DNA of 64,000 nt from Chryseobacterium sp. OV279 (GTDB lineage: Bacteria > Bacteroidota > Bacteroidia > Flavobacteriales > Weeksellaceae), in assembly GCF_900128945.1 (NCBI RefSeq), contig NZ_FQUD01000001.1:620001-684000 (forward strand). Reading direction: 5' to 3'. Below, in pieces: positions 26,542 to 34,925 of the stretch (within the stretch, counting starts at the first letter, position 1; each line of letters opens with the position of its first letter). A model generated the notes under the pieces. That model worked only from the letters and a program-made list of their open reading frames with translations, was not told the DNA's origin and did not search any database. A program made the translations under genes and the position numbers.

Positions 26542-26569
26542 TCATTCAATGAGATGCCTTTTTTGTTAT
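26542..26569 (+). terminator. Second terminator-like copy
   Basis: Hairpin TCTCATT/AATGAGA is followed by TGCC and six T. Between this copy and the one at 26389 lies about 135 bp with a short open tail (TYGKILSDLRKNYRELSQSE, stop at 26520) that has no start codon and may be a gene relic. Confidence 0.6.
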
Positions 26570-26588
26570 GTTAGTAATAAAAAAACAC

Positions 26589-26596
26589 TATTTTTG
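26589..26596 (+). promoter_or_regulatory. -7 element of pdhB
   Basis: TATTTTTG (TAnnTTTG) lies 23 nt before the ATG at 26620. Confidence 0.55.
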
Positions 26597-26619
26597 TAGT
26601 CTAAATTTTTCAAATAAAT

Positions 26620-27600
26620 ATGGCAGAATATACTTTTCGTGAGGTAATTGCACAAGCAATGAGCGAGGAAATGCGTAAAGACGAATCCATCTTTTTAATG
26701 GGGGAGGAAGTTGCAGAATACAATGGTGCGTATAAAGCTTCAAAAGGAATGTTGGATGAATTTGGTCCTAAAAGAGTAATCGATACACCCATTGCTGAGC
26801 TTGGTTTTACTGGGATTGCTGTAGGTGCTGCGATGAATGGTAACAGACCAATTGTAGAGTATATGACGTTCAATTTCTCTTTGGTAGGTATTGATCAGAT
26901 TATTAATAATGCGGCTAAGATCCGTCAGATGAGTGGTGGTCAGTGGAACTGTCCTATCGTTTTCAGAGGACCTACTGCTTCGGCAGGACAATTGGGAGCT
27001 ACACACTCTCAGGCTTTTGAAAACTGGTTTGCCAACGTTCCCGGATTAAAAGTAGTGGTTCCTTCAAACCCTTACGATGCGAAAGGATTGTTGAAAACAG
27101 CTATTCAGGATAATGACCCGGTGATCTTCATGGAATCTGAGCAGATGTATGGTGATAAAATGGAAATCCCTGAAGAAGAATATTACCTGCCAATAGGTAA
27201 AGCAGATATCAAGAGAGAAGGTACAGATGTTACTTTGGTTTCTTTCGGTAAGATCATGAAGCTGGCTATTCAGGCTGCTGAAGATATGGCTAAAGAAGGA
27301 ATCTCTGTAGAAGTGATCGACCTTAGAACAGTTCGTCCTCTTGATTTTGATACCGTTTTAGCTTCCGTTAAAAAAACAAACAGATTAGTGATCCTTGAAG
27401 AAGCATGGCCATTTGGTTCAGTATCTTCAGAAATTACATATATGGTACAGCAGAAAGCATTTGATTACTTAGATGCACCTATCAAGAGAATTACTACTCC
27501 TGATGCACCTGCACCGTATTCAGCTGCATTATTTGCAGACTGGTTCCCTAAGCTTGAAAAAGTGAAAGAGGAAATCAAAAAAGCGATGTACGTAAAATAA
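26620..27600 (+). CDS. pdhB: Pyruvate dehydrogenase E1 component, beta subunit
   Basis: Thiamine-diphosphate enzyme subunit of 326 residues, full length for the family. Motifs: MGEEVAEYNGAYK (the Glu that activates ThDP), EYMTFNFSLVGIDQIINNAAK, RGPTASAGQLGATHSQAFE, and the C-terminal transketolase domain with VEVIDLRTVRPLD and EEAWPFGSVSSEI. It pairs with an alpha subunit to decarboxylate pyruvate in the pyruvate dehydrogenase complex; the alpha gene is not in this window, which is usual for Flavobacteriia. A branched-chain 2-oxoacid dehydrogenase beta subunit is the main alternative, but residue usage favours PDH. Confidence 0.88.
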   Translation: MAEYTFREVIAQAMSEEMRKDESIFLMGEEVAEYNGAYKASKGMLDEFGPKRVIDTPIAELGFTGIAVGAAMNGNRPIVEYMTFNFSLVGIDQIINNAAKIRQMSGGQWNCPIVFRGPTASAGQLGATHSQAFENWFANVPGLKVVVPSNPYDAKGLLKTAIQDNDPVIFMESEQMYGDKMEIPEEEYYLPIGKADIKREGTDVTLVSFGKIMKLAIQAAEDMAKEGISVEVIDLRTVRPLDFDTVLASVKKTNRLVILEEAWPFGSVSSEITYMVQQKAFDYLDAPIKRITTPDAPAPYSAALFADWFPKLEKVKEEIKKAMYVK

Positions 27601-27612
27601 CTATTATAGAGA

Positions 27613-27636
27613 AAAACTTCCGAAAGGAAGTTTTTT
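27613..27636 (+). terminator. Terminator of pdhB
   Basis: Stem AAAACTTCC/GGAAGTTTT with a GAAA loop is followed by T residues. Confidence 0.85.
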
Positions 27637-27684
27637 CATTTATTCTATTCATGAAGAATAGTTCTTGACGTCATAAAATTAGTA

Positions 27685-27692
27685 TAAATTTG
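27685..27692 (+). promoter_or_regulatory. -7 element of kup
   Basis: TAAATTTG (TAnnTTTG) lies 24 nt before the ATG at 27717. Confidence 0.55.
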
Positions 27693-27716
27693 CGCGTTTA
27701 AAATAAATAAGCTGAC

Positions 27717-29711
27717 ATGGCAGACGTTACAGAAGATGGTTATCATTTTGACATAAAAAAACTTTCTTTTATGGGAGTTTTAGTCTCTCTCGGAATTGTT
27801 TTCGGAGATATCGGGACATCACCGCTTTACGTAATGAAAGCGATTGTGAATGCAAGAGATGGCGGTAGTAATATGCCTTTCAACGAATACATAGAAGGAG
27901 CTCTTTCATGTATTATCTGGACCCTTACTCTTCAGACTACAATAAAATACGTAATCATCGCTCTAAGGGCAGACAACAAAGGAGAAGGAGGTATTTTGGC
28001 TTTATTCTCATTGGTTAAAAACCTCAAAAAAGGATGGCTGTATCTTATTGCTATTGTAGGGGCAGCAGCACTGGTTGCAGATGGAGTCATCACGCCATCG
28101 CTTACAGTGATGTCAGCTATTGAAGGTCTTGAAATTTATAATCCTCATACGCCTGTTGTTCCTATTACGATCGGAATTCTGATTGTCATATTTGTGGTAC
28201 AGCAGTTTGGAACCAGCTTTATCGGGAAGTTTTTTGGCCCTGTAATGGTGGTTTGGTTCCTGGTTTTAGGTGGTTTGGGAGTAATGCATTTAAGTGAAAA
28301 CTTCGAAATTCTGAGATCTTTCAATCCTTATTACGCGTATAAGCTTATTGTCAATTCTCCAAGCGCAATTGTTATTCTTGGTGCCGTTTTCCTTTGTACA
28401 ACAGGAGCTGAAGCTCTTTATTCAGATTTAGGTCACTGCGGAGCTAAAAATATTAGAGTAAGCTGGGGATTTGTTAAAGTGATGCTTATCTTAAATTATC
28501 TTGGACAGGGAGCATGGCTTTTGACCAATCATGCTAAACCTGGATTTTCTGTGGTGAACCCATTCTTTGGAATCATGGAAGAATGGATGATTGTACCGGG
28601 TGTAATTATGGCGACTGCAGCAGCTATTATTGCAAGTCAGGCCTTAATTACAGGTTCTTTTACCATCTTTTCTGAGGCGATGTCACTTAATTTATGGCCT
28701 AATCAGAAAATTGATTACCCTTCCGGAGTTAAAGGACAAATGTATATTCCAAGAATCAATTGGGGACTTTTGATCTTATGTATTATCGTAGTATTACATT
28801 TTAGAGAATCAGGGAAAATGGAAGCCGCCTATGGATTGTCCATTACGGTAACAATGCTGATGACAACGATCCTGTTGGTTTTCTGGTTGTTAAAACACAG
28901 AGTAAGCAAAGTACTAATCTTATTTTTCGCTTTAGTTTACATGGCGATTGAACTAGGGTTTTTCAGTGCCAATATTATCAAGTTCATGGAAGGTGGATGG
29001 ATTACTGTAGTTTTAGCAGGTTCTATTGGGATCTCTATGTATGCATGGTATAATGGACGACTTATAAAAACAACATTTATCCAGTTTGTAAAAATAGAGA
29101 AATATGTATCGATCATAAAAGATATGAAGCTGGATGAAAGCATTCCAAAATATGCAACCAACCTTGCTTATTTGAGCAGAGCCAAGAGAAATGATGAGGT
29201 AGAATCTAAAATTATTTACTCCATCATCAAAAAACAGCCGAAAAGAGCAGATCATTATTTTATATTAAGTATTGTCAATCAGGAAGATCCGTATACTTTT
29301 AAATATACCGTGGACGAAATTCTTCCGGGAACTGTATACAAAGTCAATTTCCTTTTAGGATTTAAAGTAGACAGAAGGATCAATGATTATTTTAATATGG
29401 TGTTGAAAGATCTTATGGCCGATGGAACCATTCCTTCAAGAAGCAGCCATCCGTCTCTGAGAGCCCATAATATACCGCCGGATCTGAAATATGTGATTAT
29501 AGATAATACATATATTAACGATATACTTTTAACGGTTAAACAGAAGATTGTACTCAATATCTACAACTTTGTGAAGTACATCGGAAGCGATGATTTCAAG
29601 GCCTGGGGAGTATCCTCACACAACGTGGAAGTGGAGTCTGCGCCTATCACAGAACTTACGATTTATGACAACAAGATTGAGCAGTCTGGCTTCATCCGTC
29701 ACAACTCCTAA
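27717..29711 (+). CDS. kup: KUP-family potassium uptake protein
   Basis: Inner-membrane K+ transporter of 664 residues with about twelve helices (to about residue 445) and a cytosolic C-terminal domain. Family motifs: GIVFGDIGTSPLYV near residue 30, DNKGEGGILALFSLV, ADGVITPSLTVMSAIEG, and GAEALYSDLGHCG, which lines the ion pathway. The C-terminal 200 residues (YVSIIKDMKLDESIPKYATN onward) match the soluble KUP tail. Proton-coupled K+ import is expected. A Fur-type regulator follows 67 bp downstream without an obvious terminator. Confidence 0.93.
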   Translation: MADVTEDGYHFDIKKLSFMGVLVSLGIVFGDIGTSPLYVMKAIVNARDGGSNMPFNEYIEGALSCIIWTLTLQTTIKYVIIALRADNKGEGGILALFSLVKNLKKGWLYLIAIVGAAALVADGVITPSLTVMSAIEGLEIYNPHTPVVPITIGILIVIFVVQQFGTSFIGKFFGPVMVVWFLVLGGLGVMHLSENFEILRSFNPYYAYKLIVNSPSAIVILGAVFLCTTGAEALYSDLGHCGAKNIRVSWGFVKVMLILNYLGQGAWLLTNHAKPGFSVVNPFFGIMEEWMIVPGVIMATAAAIIASQALITGSFTIFSEAMSLNLWPNQKIDYPSGVKGQMYIPRINWGLLILCIIVVLHFRESGKMEAAYGLSITVTMLMTTILLVFWLLKHRVSKVLILFFALVYMAIELGFFSANIIKFMEGGWITVVLAGSIGISMYAWYNGRLIKTTFIQFVKIEKYVSIIKDMKLDESIPKYATNLAYLSRAKRNDEVESKIIYSIIKKQPKRADHYFILSIVNQEDPYTFKYTVDEILPGTVYKVNFLLGFKVDRRINDYFNMVLKDLMADGTIPSRSSHPSLRAHNIPPDLKYVIIDNTYINDILLTVKQKIVLNIYNFVKYIGSDDFKAWGVSSHNVEVESAPITELTIYDNKIEQSGFIRHNS

Positions 29712-29778
29712 AAGTCCGGGTAGCAAACCATGAGGTCTATTTAAATAAAAATCAATAAATTTGTAGATAATTTTTTTG

Positions 29779-30252
29779 ATGGATACAATACAAAAAGAAA
29801 AAAATATTGCCTTGATCAAGGATGTTTTAAGAAATTACCTGCTAGAAAAGGGTTTCAGAAACACACCTGAACGATATACGATATTAGAAGAGATTTATAA
29901 TATGGATCATCACTTCAATGTGGATGATCTGTATCTCCTTATGATGCAGAAGAAATATCATGTTTCAAAAGCAACCATTTACAACACTATTGAAATTTTC
30001 CTTGATGCAGGGTTGATCCGTAAGCATCAGTTTGGAGAAAAAACATTGACCTCTTCATCTTATGAGAAGTCTTATTTTGACAAGCAGCATGACCATTTGG
30101 TGATCTACAAAAAAGGCTCTGATAAAGAAATTGAAGAAATTATCGAATTCTGCGATCCAAGAATCCAGGGAATAAAAGAAGCAATTGAAGAAGCATTTGG
30201 CGTAAATATTGATTCGCATTCGCTGTATTTCTATGGTACTAAGAATGATTAA
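29779..30252 (+). CDS. Fur-family transcriptional regulator without CxxC zinc motifs
   Basis: A 157-residue Fur-like protein. The ATG at 29779 is preferred over an in-frame TTG three bases earlier. The winged helix (about 10-85) reads RNYLLEKGFRNTPERYTILEE and KATIYNTIEIFLDAGLIRKH. The dimerisation part has the HDHLV metal-site phrase and EIIEFCDPRIQ, but the two CxxC pairs that bind structural zinc in many Fur proteins are missing; a single Cys remains. This pattern fits one common Bacteroidota Fur/Zur/PerR-like subgroup. The inducing metal cannot be told from sequence. It is followed 3 nt later by the OstA-like gene. Confidence 0.88.
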   Translation: MDTIQKEKNIALIKDVLRNYLLEKGFRNTPERYTILEEIYNMDHHFNVDDLYLLMMQKKYHVSKATIYNTIEIFLDAGLIRKHQFGEKTLTSSSYEKSYFDKQHDHLVIYKKGSDKEIEEIIEFCDPRIQGIKEAIEEAFGVNIDSHSLYFYGTKND

Positions 30253-30255
30253 TCA

Positions 30256-31989
30256 ATGAGAATAATCCTTTTTCTGTTAATTTTTATTTCTGCGTTCAGT
30301 TCCGCACAGGACAATAAAACGACGCAGGTGGATTCTTATGTTCAAAATAAAGGGAAAGCTACGCCGGTAGTACGCCCTGAAGATAAGGTGAAAATCATCC
30401 ATTCCGATGAATTTAATAAAGACACCAAGTACGAAGGAAACCAGTATCTGGTAGGTCATGTTCAGATAGAGCATCAGGGATCTATTCTTTATGCAGATGA
30501 AGTTATTCTTTACAACGATCAAAGTATTGTAAAAGCCATTGGTAATGCTAAGTTGCAGAACGCAGACGGTTCCGTAATTACTGCCCATGAAATGGAATAC
30601 AACGGAGCTACCCAGAAAGGGGTGGCCAGAAAAGACGTTGTTCTTACTGATCCTAAACAGACCATTAAAACAGATATCCTTTATTACGACAAGCTTGCCA
30701 ATCAGGCTTATTTCAATACAGGAGGGACAATTAGTGACGCACAAAATGTGATGTATACGAAATCGGCTACCTATTTCCTCGATACCAAAATGATTGATTT
30801 TGTTGGGAATGTGAAAATAGACAGTCCTGATTATATCATTGAAGGTCCCAATATCAAACAGAACCAGAATACAAAAGTAGCTGAGTTCTTTGGACCGACT
30901 ACCATCACCAACCGCGCCAATCCTAAAAACAGAATCTACACCGAAAGAGGAACCTATAGAATGGAGACTAAGGAAGCTTTCCTTAACAAAAACTCCAAGA
31001 TCTTTTATAACGACAAGATCCTGACTGGTGATGATATGTATTTTAACAATATCACAGGTTTCGGGAAAGCAACCGGAAACGTTACGCTGGATGATCCTAA
31101 GGAAAGAAGATACATCAAAGGAGGATATGGAGAAGTTTTCCAAAAGAAAGATTCAGCCATGATGACCAAAAGTCCTTATGCTGTTAAGATCATGGAAAAA
31201 GACTCTATCTATTTTGCAGCAGAAAAAATTCTTTCTTACCAGAGACCGGATTCAGCCGATATTACTATTAAGAAAAGCTTTTTAAGAGCCTATAAAAAAG
31301 GACGTATCTTCAAATCCAATGCGCAGGGAAGAGCAGATTCCATCGCTTTCAATGAAACAGACGGGATCATGCATATGTATACCAACCCCATTCTTTGGAG
31401 TGGCGAAAAACAGGTAACCGGAGACAAAGTGGAAGCCTATTTCAATACAAAAACTGAAAATATAGATTCACTGAAAGTAATCGGAAATGCCTTTGCCATC
31501 AGTAAGGTGGATTCATTGAACCTTAAAGATGAATTCAACCAGGTGAAAGGAAAATTCATGACCGTTTACTATCATAATAACGAGATCAAAGAAGCGAGAG
31601 TCGTTGGGAATGCCCAATCCATCGCTTATGTGGACGATGTAGATCAGGAAACCAAACAGCCCCAGAGAATAGGAATTACGCTTTCTACCTGTGGAATCAT
31701 TGGAGCTTTATTTGAAGAAACCGGATTGCAGATTATATCATGCAGCATAGGTGCCAATTCAGATACCTATCCCATGAGTATGATAGAACCGGACAAAAGA
31801 AAGTTCTCCGACTTCAACTGGAATACCAAAGACCGGATCAGAAAATGGCAGGATATCCTGGTAGACAGTCCTAATAACGAAGAAATTAAATATACTTCCG
31901 ATAATGAGTTGTTTAATAAAGCTCAGGAAGCTGTAGATAAAGCCAAAGCCAAAGAAGAGGCCAAGAAACCGAAACGGGTGCGAAAATAA
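30256..31989 (+). CDS. OstA/LptA-like outer-membrane biogenesis protein
   Basis: A 577-residue periplasmic protein with a signal peptide (1-18, ending SSAQ) and several repeats of the beta-jellyroll OstA_2/LptA type, seen as recurring phrases such as GHVQIEHQGSILYADEVILY, GNAKLQNADGSVITAHEMEY, GNVKIDSPDYIIEG and GNVTLDDPKERRYIKGG. It likely forms part of the lipopolysaccharide bridge. The tail is Lys/Ala-rich. One odd point is the short Cys-containing insertion ITLSTCGIIGALFEETGLQIISC (about 480-505) near the C-terminus, where the fold appears interrupted. It starts 3 nt after the Fur-like gene, so the two are co-transcribed. Confidence 0.82.
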   Translation: MRIILFLLIFISAFSSAQDNKTTQVDSYVQNKGKATPVVRPEDKVKIIHSDEFNKDTKYEGNQYLVGHVQIEHQGSILYADEVILYNDQSIVKAIGNAKLQNADGSVITAHEMEYNGATQKGVARKDVVLTDPKQTIKTDILYYDKLANQAYFNTGGTISDAQNVMYTKSATYFLDTKMIDFVGNVKIDSPDYIIEGPNIKQNQNTKVAEFFGPTTITNRANPKNRIYTERGTYRMETKEAFLNKNSKIFYNDKILTGDDMYFNNITGFGKATGNVTLDDPKERRYIKGGYGEVFQKKDSAMMTKSPYAVKIMEKDSIYFAAEKILSYQRPDSADITIKKSFLRAYKKGRIFKSNAQGRADSIAFNETDGIMHMYTNPILWSGEKQVTGDKVEAYFNTKTENIDSLKVIGNAFAISKVDSLNLKDEFNQVKGKFMTVYYHNNEIKEARVVGNAQSIAYVDDVDQETKQPQRIGITLSTCGIIGALFEETGLQIISCSIGANSDTYPMSMIEPDKRKFSDFNWNTKDRIRKWQDILVDSPNNEEIKYTSDNELFNKAQEAVDKAKAKEEAKKPKRVRK

Positions 31990-32016
31990 GAAACAAAAAT
32001 TTTCAACGAAAACATT

Positions 32017-32052
32017 AAATCACCATTTTTTAATAAGAAATGGTGATTTTTT
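32017..32052 (+). terminator. Terminator of the fur-ostA operon
   Basis: Stem AAATCACCATTT/AAATGGTGATTT with a 9-nt loop is followed by five T. Confidence 0.85.
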
Positions 32053-32264
32053 TTGACTCAAAAAGTAGAATTATTTTCAAAATCTAGTAAAATTATAGAC
32101 TTTTATTCCAAAAGTAAGCATAGGGACTACTATCGAAATTCCTTTTAAACTCTGGGTTTTTAGCCATTGCTTATATTATTAACATTAATTTTTCACTAAG
32201 GTTGTTCTTTGAATACTAATATTTTATAAATTTAATACACCTAGAATGATAAAAAAATTTAAAA

Positions 32265-33188
32265 ATGAAAATCAACTATTTCCTCTTGGTTCCTATTCTT
32301 TGCTTTATAGGGATCAACGCACAGGTTGGGATTGCAAAAGCACCCGGATTTCAACCTGACGAAAGAACACTTCTGCATGTAAAACAAGACAACAATGCAG
32401 CACGGATGCCCAGGTCCAACACAGCAGCAGTTCTGCCAGTCTCTGCTACCGGTACTACTGGAAACGGTACCCAAAGTTCCATTATCTTCAACAGAGAAAC
32501 CGGAAGTATTGTTCAGAATGACGGTGCCACCTGGAAAATTTCAGATCCCATCGTGACGACCTTGAAAAACAACAAAATGGCACGTTTTATAAGAAGTGCT
32601 GCCATCACTGCAGATTGCGGAACCTGCGGATTGGGATGTGGAGGCGTCAACCGGCTTTGCCCACAGGCCGGAGGGGCGGTAGATGTTCCTTTTACAAGTG
32701 TGAGCCCAAGTTATAATGATATTACAGCAGATGTCTCGCTTGCCGCTGCTACCAGTAATGTCATTAATATCAAAACAAAAGGATTGTATAAGATCTCCTT
32801 TAAAAGTGGTGCGATTGATGTGAAGACACCGGCTCTCTGTGTAGGTGTAACCATTAATCTATACTCAAAGGTTGATCTGGAAACAAGTACAGCGGCCACT
32901 CCAACTACCTGGAGACCTATTACAAACAATTCGACAAGTTCTACCAGCGGTGCACTGTCCTTAGGAAGTTTATCACCGGGATCTATTGATGTAGGGCAGT
33001 CATTGGTTCTTACCTATATAGGCAGCTTTGAAGCAGGGGATAATTTACGCCTCAGGTTTTATGGAAACCAGAACATTGGAACAGGTGTTTGTACCGGTAT
33101 TATTGGAGGAAATGTATTGTCTTTTTCAATGAATACCACAGGAAATGCCGTGTCAGAAATTATTGTCGAAAAAATAAATATGCAATAA
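32265..33188 (+). CDS. Secreted beta-rich protein, first of three in tandem
   Basis: A 307-residue exported protein: signal peptide (1-19, ending GINAQ), then a low-complexity Ala/Thr/Pro region, a VQNDGATWKISDP phrase near residue 85, a short Cys-rich insert (CGTCGLGCGG...LC, about 120-134) and a C-terminal beta-rich domain with KGLYKISFKSG and GDNLRLRFYGNQ. The latter resembles C1q/TNF-like jelly rolls, but only by general pattern. No T9SS sorting domain is present. It ends one base before the next gene, which has the same layout, so the three genes form one operon. Function is unknown; a surface or extracellular role is inferred. Confidence 0.75.
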   Translation: MKINYFLLVPILCFIGINAQVGIAKAPGFQPDERTLLHVKQDNNAARMPRSNTAAVLPVSATGTTGNGTQSSIIFNRETGSIVQNDGATWKISDPIVTTLKNNKMARFIRSAAITADCGTCGLGCGGVNRLCPQAGGAVDVPFTSVSPSYNDITADVSLAAATSNVINIKTKGLYKISFKSGAIDVKTPALCVGVTINLYSKVDLETSTAATPTTWRPITNNSTSSTSGALSLGSLSPGSIDVGQSLVLTYIGSFEAGDNLRLRFYGNQNIGTGVCTGIIGGNVLSFSMNTTGNAVSEIIVEKINMQ

Positions 33189-33189
33189 G

Positions 33190-34017
33190 ATGAAAAAGAT
33201 CCTATTAATTGTAGTGCTTTTATTTCAATATGGCATAAACGCACAGGTAGTGATTGGGGACAATATGGTCAGCAATCAGAATATAGTAAAAGTAAAGGAT
33301 GGAACTAGGGGAGTAATTCTTCCATATTCCACGACCTTTACTGCTTTTCCCAAGTATGACGCTGCATCATCAGATCTCTTTAGTGATTATCCCAATCTTG
33401 TAGGTGGTCTTATCTACAATAAAGCTGATGACCAATATTATAAATATGACGGTTTTGCCTGGAATCCTGCAAGACAGATACAGGGGATTTTTCAGCCTAA
33501 AGGTTCAAGACTGGGTATTTCTTCGGGAATTACCATTCCATGTTTAGCTTTCGGTCTTGGAATATGCCTTTCTCTGGGGGCTCCGGTTTATCTTGCCCCG
33601 GACAATAAAAGCCAGGTGCTTGTAGATAATCTGCTTCTGAAAAATGCAAGCTCGGTGACGGTGAAACAAAACGGAATGTACGATATAGCCGCAGCTCTTG
33701 GTTTCACAGGAGGCAGTGTGGGTGCACAATTGGGAGTTACCGAATTTAAATTGACACTACAGGTAAAATATACGCCGGCTTCAGACTGGGAAACCATCGT
33801 TACCAAGACGAACTATTCTCTGGTATTTATCATCGATACTCAGGGTAGTAAAACATCCAGCTTTGCACAGACCGTATCTTTACCTGCCGGTGCTGAACTG
33901 AGAGTTGTTCCTACCATAACAACTGTTGGAGGCTCAGGAGGATCTTTGTCTGCTTACGGGACAGACAGCAATTCTATAAACTCATATATCGGAGCACGTT
34001 TAATTAAAGCCTACTAA
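33190..34017 (+). CDS. Secreted beta-rich protein, second of three in tandem
   Basis: A 275-residue exported protein with signal peptide (1-18, ending GINAQ), then VVIGDNMVSNQN, a YNKADDQYYKYDGFAWN phrase that matches the NDG.W / FDG.VW phrases of its neighbours, and a C-terminal beta-rich domain with NGMYDIAAALGFTGG and an ending LIKAY. There is a Cys pair (CLAFGLGIC) near residue 118, at about the same place as the Cys-rich insert of the first protein. The gap to the next gene is 2 nt. No known family was recognised. Confidence 0.75.
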   Translation: MKKILLIVVLLFQYGINAQVVIGDNMVSNQNIVKVKDGTRGVILPYSTTFTAFPKYDAASSDLFSDYPNLVGGLIYNKADDQYYKYDGFAWNPARQIQGIFQPKGSRLGISSGITIPCLAFGLGICLSLGAPVYLAPDNKSQVLVDNLLLKNASSVTVKQNGMYDIAAALGFTGGSVGAQLGVTEFKLTLQVKYTPASDWETIVTKTNYSLVFIIDTQGSKTSSFAQTVSLPAGAELRVVPTITTVGGSGGSLSAYGTDSNSINSYIGARLIKAY

Positions 34018-34019
34018 CC

Positions 34020-34796
34020 ATGAAAAAATATATATTCTGCCTGTTCATGTTTTCATTAACGATGTACAGTGCACAAGTCAATTTTACCAATATACCCAAT
34101 CCTGATTCCAACGCCAATGGTAACGATCAGGTAATGATGTATATCACCAATACAAGTGAAGCGACAGGGGTTAAAGGTTTTGGATTACCTGCTGTTGATA
34201 CTCCTACAGATTTGCCTAACACGGGCGTAAATGCACCTGCAACCAGAATAGAAGCTTTGCGCGGAATGCTTCTGTTTGTAAAAAGCACAGGCGAAGTAAT
34301 GGTATTCGATGGGCTCGTTTGGAGTAAAGCTTTTGAAATAGAATCTGATAATGTTTCCAGATTTGCAATAAATCCGGTCAATACCAGTTCAGGTTCCGTG
34401 ATGCTTCCCATCAGTTCTTTGATTGATAAGCCTAATTTTTTAGCAGATCCGTTAAAGCTTAAAACCAATGCAGCAACAACAGGTGCAGATCTGAACAGGC
34501 TTTATATCCGTCAGAGCGGTTTGTACAGAGTGAACGTAAGTCTGAATTTTACCGGAGCAGCCGGCGCATTCAGCAGCAGATTAGGGGCAAGTTTGTATGT
34601 GAACGATGCCAAGAGATTTCAGCTTTTGGAAAACACAGTGAATTTCGATGGGACAATTCGGAAAATCAGCTTAGATTTTTCAGTATATATCGTTCAGGGA
34701 CAGTATATTACCCTGGAGGCGATTTCTGAACTTGGAGGAACAACCGCCTATAACGTCATTAACAACAGCTTTGTGACGGTGGAAAAAGTACTTTAA
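34020..34796 (+). CDS. Secreted beta-rich protein, third of three in tandem
   Basis: A 258-residue exported protein with signal peptide (1-18, ending MYSAQ), then a region of Asn/Asp/Pro-rich sequence, the shared MVFDGLVWSK phrase near residue 97, and a C-terminal domain with SGLYRVNVSLNFTGAAGAFSS and GQYITLEAISELGG, of the same beta-rich style as the two previous proteins. It lacks the Cys pair. It ends the operon; an intrinsic terminator follows. Three diverged copies in a row suggest an old tandem duplication and perhaps a heteromeric product. Confidence 0.75.
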   Translation: MKKYIFCLFMFSLTMYSAQVNFTNIPNPDSNANGNDQVMMYITNTSEATGVKGFGLPAVDTPTDLPNTGVNAPATRIEALRGMLLFVKSTGEVMVFDGLVWSKAFEIESDNVSRFAINPVNTSSGSVMLPISSLIDKPNFLADPLKLKTNAATTGADLNRLYIRQSGLYRVNVSLNFTGAAGAFSSRLGASLYVNDAKRFQLLENTVNFDGTIRKISLDFSVYIVQGQYITLEAISELGGTTAYNVINNSFVTVEKVL

Positions 34797-34832
34797 ATCA
34801 GCTTTCTACTTTTTATTATTTATATTCAATTG

Positions 34833-34861
34833 CCCTTGAGATCATCAGGGGTAATTTTTTT
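34833..34861 (+). terminator. Terminator of the three-gene secreted-protein operon
   Basis: Stem CCCTTGA/TCAGGGG (one G-U pair) with loop GATCA is followed by TAA and seven T. It overlaps an in-frame ATG (34830) of the next reading frame, which therefore cannot be its start. Confidence 0.7.
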
Positions 34862-34900
34862 ATTCCCGGCAGATAATTTCTGCATGTGCCGAATCTTTTT

Positions 34901-34908
34901 TAGCTTTG
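34901..34908 (+). promoter_or_regulatory. -7 element of class III aminotransferase gene
   Basis: TAGCTTTG (TAnnTTTG) lies 17 nt before the ATG at 34926. Confidence 0.5.
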
Positions 34909-34925
34909 CTGAAAATTTCGCGACA

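Noticed and set aside
30277..31143. 288-codon frame on the minus strand inside the OstA-like gene
   Set aside because: Shadow of a gene with clear signal peptide and repeats; composition is that of an antisense frame.
34830..34925. Upstream start of the class III aminotransferase
   Set aside because: It overlaps the terminator of the previous operon and lies before the promoter at 34901.
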